From NCBI RefSeq assembly GCF_014161445.1, contig NZ_JABBXA010000005.1, forward strand, positions 423,216 through 487,215: a DNA stretch of 64,000 nt. The letters run 5' to 3'. Both the position numbers and the translations under genes were made by a program. Shown here piece after piece: positions 61,912 to 64,000 of the stretch. The notes beneath the pieces were generated by a model. It did not search any database. It was given only the letters and a program-made list of their open reading frames with translations, and had not been told where the DNA came from. Origin of the DNA: Microbispora sp. H13382 (GTDB taxonomy: Bacteria > Actinomycetota > Actinomycetes > Streptosporangiales > Streptosporangiaceae). Every line of letters starts with the position of its first letter. Position 1 is the first letter of the stretch.

Positions 61912-62997
61912 TCAGGCGCCGGGCTCCTCGAAGCGGTCGAGGTAGGCGGCGTACCAGGCCCGCTCCTCCTCCACCAGCGCGTGCCGGTCGGCGTAGACGT
62001 GGTCGAACATGAGGTCCACCGGCGGGTCGGGCATGGCGATGACCCCGTCGCGCAGTTCGAGGGCGATGCGGTCGCCCTCCTCCTCGACCTCGGTGAAGAA
62101 CGCGTCGTCGGCCATGCCCTCCCGCAGCAGGTACGCCCGCAGGCGCGCGATCGGGTCCTTCTTCCGCCACGCGTCCACCTCCTCGGCGGGCCGGTAGCGC
62201 CCCGGATCGTCGGAGGTGGTGTGCGGGCCCATCCGGTAGGTGTGCGCCTCGATGAGGAACGGCCCGCCCCCGGAGCGCACGTGCCGCAGCGCGGCCCTCG
62301 TCACGGCGAGGCAGGCCAGCACGTCGTTGCCGTCCACCCGTACGCCGGGGAAGCCGAAGCCCCGTGCCCGCTCGTAGATCGGCGCCCGGCTCTGCCGCCC
62401 GGCGGGGTGGGAGATGGCCCACTGGTTGTTCTGGCAGAAGAACACCACCGGCGCGTCGAACACGGCGGCGAAGTTGAACGCCTCGCTGACGTCCCCCTCG
62501 CTCGCCGCGCCGTCGCCGAAGTAGGCCACGACGGCCGAGTCGTCGCCGTCCCTGCGGACCCCCATGGCGTACCCCACGGCGTGCAGCGTCTGCGCGCCGA
62601 GGACGATCGTGTAGAGGTGGAAGCGCGTCTCCCGGGGGTCCCAGCCGCCGTTCGTCGTGCCGCGCAGCATGCCCATGAGTGTGAGGGGAGCGATGCCCCG
62701 GCACCAGGCGACGCCGTGCTCCCGGTAGGAGGGGAAGACATGGTCGTCCGGCGCGAGCGCCCGGCCCGAACCGATCTGGGCCGCCTCCTGCCCCAGACAG
62801 GGGATCCACATCCCCAGTTCGCCGAGACGCTGGAGGGCGAAGGCCTCCCGGTCGATCCGGCGGACCAGCGCCATGTCGCGATACAGCCCCCGATACTGGC
62901 TCTTCGACAGATCCAGGTCGTACTCGGGGTGCGCGACACGCTCGCCTTCGGGCGTGAGCAGCTGGACCAGATCTTCGGCCTCGTCCTGGCGCCGCAC
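61912..62997 (-). CDS. thiamine-dependent 2-oxoacid dehydrogenase E1 alpha subunit
   Basis: 361 aa from GTG 62997 with GAGGAG eight bases upstream. The thiamine diphosphate motif is GDGAASEGDVSEAFNFAAVF with QNN following (VVFFCQNNQWAIS). Also present: IPCLGQEAAQIGSGRAL, FPSYREHGVAW, the phosphorylation-loop region THTYRMGPHTTSDDPGRYR-like sequence near residue 270, and DPIARLRAYL. It belongs to the pyruvate or branched-chain E1 alpha group. The E1 beta and E2 genes that normally follow are absent: the next gene is convergent DUF2071. It may pair with subunits encoded elsewhere. Confidence 0.88.
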   Translation of the reverse strand: MRRQDEAEDLVQLLTPEGERVAHPEYDLDLSKSQYRGLYRDMALVRRIDREAFALQRLGELGMWIPCLGQEAAQIGSGRALAPDDHVFPSYREHGVAWCRGIAPLTLMGMLRGTTNGGWDPRETRFHLYTIVLGAQTLHAVGYAMGVRRDGDDSAVVAYFGDGAASEGDVSEAFNFAAVFDAPVVFFCQNNQWAISHPAGRQSRAPIYERARGFGFPGVRVDGNDVLACLAVTRAALRHVRSGGGPFLIEAHTYRMGPHTTSDDPGRYRPAEEVDAWRKKDPIARLRAYLLREGMADDAFFTEVEEEGDRIALELRDGVIAMPDPPVDLMFDHVYADRHALVEEERAWYAAYLDRFEEPGA

Positions 62998-63158
62998 GTC
63001 GTCTCCTCTCTGACAACGGTGACCGGTGCCGGCGCCTCCATCACCGCGAGGTCGTCGGCGCCGTGCGAAGCCAATCATTCCGGCTGTACGGCCCGCGGGA
63101 TCACACGGCGTGCCCGCCACGCCGATGAGCTGCGCTTTCTCGTTGCCAGCGGAAAGGG

Positions 63159-63770
63159 TCAGCCGGTCGCGGTGGCGGGGCGCAGTCCCGCGAAGACGAT
63201 CGCGAGCGTACGGGCCCGCAGATCCGGCTCCCACCGGGTGTGCAGGGACGCCTGGCACAGGCCTATCAGCAGGGCCATGACCTCCGGCGCCCGGACGTCG
63301 GGACGTACGGCCCCGGCCTGCTGGGCCCTGCCGACGAGCACCTCGACGGCCTCACGCAGGGCGAGGACCGGCTTGGCGACGGTCACCGGGATGCCCGCCT
63401 GCGCGAGCAGGTCGACGACGGTCTTCTGCTCCGCGGCCTGCTCGACCGTGCGGGTGAAGAAGGTGAAGAACGCGGTGGCGGGGTCGCCCTCCGCCGCGAG
63501 CGCGCGGGTCTCCTCGGTCAGCCTGACGGCGATCGCGTGCGTGATCGCCTTCAGCAGGGACTCCTTGGTGGGGAAGTGCCGGAAGACGGTCCCGATCCCG
63601 ACCCCGGCCTTCTGGGCGATCTCCTCGGTGGAGGCGGAGGGGCCCTTGGCCGCGAAGACGGCCTCGGCCGCCTCCAGGATGCGCGTCCGGTTACGTTGGG
63701 CGTCGGCGCGCAGCGCTCTCACCGGCCCGGCGGAGGCGTCCGGCTCGGGAACGCGCTGGTCGTTCGGCAT
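63159..63770 (-). CDS. TetR-family regulator
   Basis: 203 aa from ATG 63770; ATG 63800 and 63818 are open alternatives. The HTH is RNRTRILEAAEAVFAAKGPS, STEEIAQKAGVGIGTVFRHF, PTKESLLKAI. The ligand domain is helical (AVRLTEETRALAAEGDPATA, VVDLLAQAGIPVTVAKPVLA) and ends GLCQASLHTRWEPDLRAR, as in the SbtR/TetR_C_33-like group. Palindromic DNA lies upstream, close to the clpC gene, which is divergent. Target unknown; the E1 alpha gene lies downstream on the same strand, 161 bases away. Confidence 0.88.
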   Translation of the reverse strand: MPNDQRVPEPDASAGPVRALRADAQRNRTRILEAAEAVFAAKGPSASTEEIAQKAGVGIGTVFRHFPTKESLLKAITHAIAVRLTEETRALAAEGDPATAFFTFFTRTVEQAAEQKTVVDLLAQAGIPVTVAKPVLALREAVEVLVGRAQQAGAVRPDVRAPEVMALLIGLCQASLHTRWEPDLRARTLAIVFAGLRPATATG

Positions 63771-63809
63771 CCCTCGGCTCTCCCACGCCTCGATTGACAT
63801 CCGGATTCG

Positions 63810-63836
63810 CCGCTTCATAGCCTATAACCGAAGTGG
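63810..63836. promoter_or_regulatory. dyad upstream of the TetR gene
   Basis: CCGCTTC (63810-63816) and GAAGTGG (63830-63836) form a 7-bp dyad with one mismatch around AT-rich TATAA-containing DNA. A -10-like TATAGG is present on the minus strand. The position suits autoregulation by the TetR protein. Confidence 0.4.
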
Positions 63837-63875
63837 AGACTCCGATTGTAGGTCACGCCGCAGCGAGGGGTGCAG

Positions 63876-64000
63876 ATGTTCGAGAGGTTCACCGACCGTG
63901 CGCGGCGGGTTGTCGTCCTGGCTCAGGAAGAGGCCAGGATGCTCAACCACAACTACATCGGTACTGAGCACATTCTTCTTGGTCTGATCCATGAGGGTGA
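63876..64000 (+). CDS. clpC: ATP-dependent Clp protease ATP-binding subunit ClpC, 3' end outside the window
   Basis: ATG 63876 with GCGAGGGG just upstream. The visible start is [20 protein letters not shown], then [19 protein letters not shown], the first Clp_N repeat of actinobacterial ClpC, an AAA+ unfoldase that feeds proteins to the ClpP protease. Only 41 codons lie inside the window. It is the most conserved gene present and marks the right side as core chromosome. Confidence 0.93.
   Translation, partial: MFERFTDRARRVVVLAQEEARMLNHNYIGTEHILLGLIHEG

Overview
The window is very GC-rich actinomycete DNA: GTG and TTG starts, stop-start overlaps of the ATGA/GTGA type, many NarL, MarR, TetR and LacI-type regulators, and long secreted multidomain glycosidases carrying RICIN, CBM2, CBM6 and discoidin modules. 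The gene content suggests a filamentous soil actinomycete of the Streptosporangiales (Nonomuraea/Streptosporangium/Microbispora type). That placement is an inference from style, not from a marker gene. No rRNA, tRNA or CRISPR array was seen. The only near-universal gene is the 5' end of clpC at the right edge.

Left part (1-24 kb) is accessory and scarred. A truncated nitronate monooxygenase is followed by a gene graveyard (LacI, transporter and other scraps, plus a copied 3' end of a gene that is intact at 17.1 kb). Then comes a carbohydrate block: two GH29 alpha-L-fucosidases and a GH127 beta-L-arabinofuranosidase, all exported and all with C-terminal ricin-type lectin modules. This block lies between two direct copies of a ~145-bp repeat (1874-2019 and 10008-10151), with the tail of a tyrosine integrase just outside. 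A two-component system, a membrane esterase, a membrane protein, a methyltransferase and an S4 RNA-binding protein follow. Next are IS3, IS481 and YafY-type remnants, a secreted parallel beta-helix enzyme with a RICIN domain (GH141-like), one intact IS5-family element with target duplication, and a TIR-like protein with a zinc ribbon.

Middle part (24-46 kb): a dihydrofolate-reductase-like protein, an ArsR-SRPBCC fusion with two operators, a Ser/Thr kinase, and a complete cytochrome P450-ferredoxin-ferredoxin reductase unit followed by a LysR regulator. After a lipoprotein hydrolase and an unknown 325-aa protein come two membrane-anchored proteins with Pro/Gln-rich cytoplasmic heads (a peptidase-MA-like protein and a PQQ-type propeller). 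Then come a DUF4956-VTC-CotH operon, an M14 carboxypeptidase, an RpiR regulator, an ArsR-type regulator divergent from an oxidoreductase that lacks its N-terminus, and a broken ATPase.

Right part (46-64 kb): an MBL-fold hydrolase, a 1165-aa GH3 enzyme with three discoidin domains, a MarR regulator divergent from an aldo/keto reductase plus Gfo/Idh/MocA pair, and a second NarL-type two-component system. A WxL-like secreted protein lies downstream of a ~1600-aa protein that joins a sugar-dehydrogenase propeller, PKD, CBM6, RICIN, ThuA and DUF1080 domains. A DUF2071 protein, an orphan E1-alpha dehydrogenase subunit, a TetR regulator and clpC end the window.

Taken together this looks like a chromosomal-arm region devoted to extracellular plant-polysaccharide breakdown (fucose, arabinose and glucose-type linkages). 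A nine-base palindrome, GAAACTTTC, recurs upstream of the fucosidase block and of the carboxypeptidase, and a related inverted repeat lies upstream of the ThuA mega-protein, which hints at shared control.
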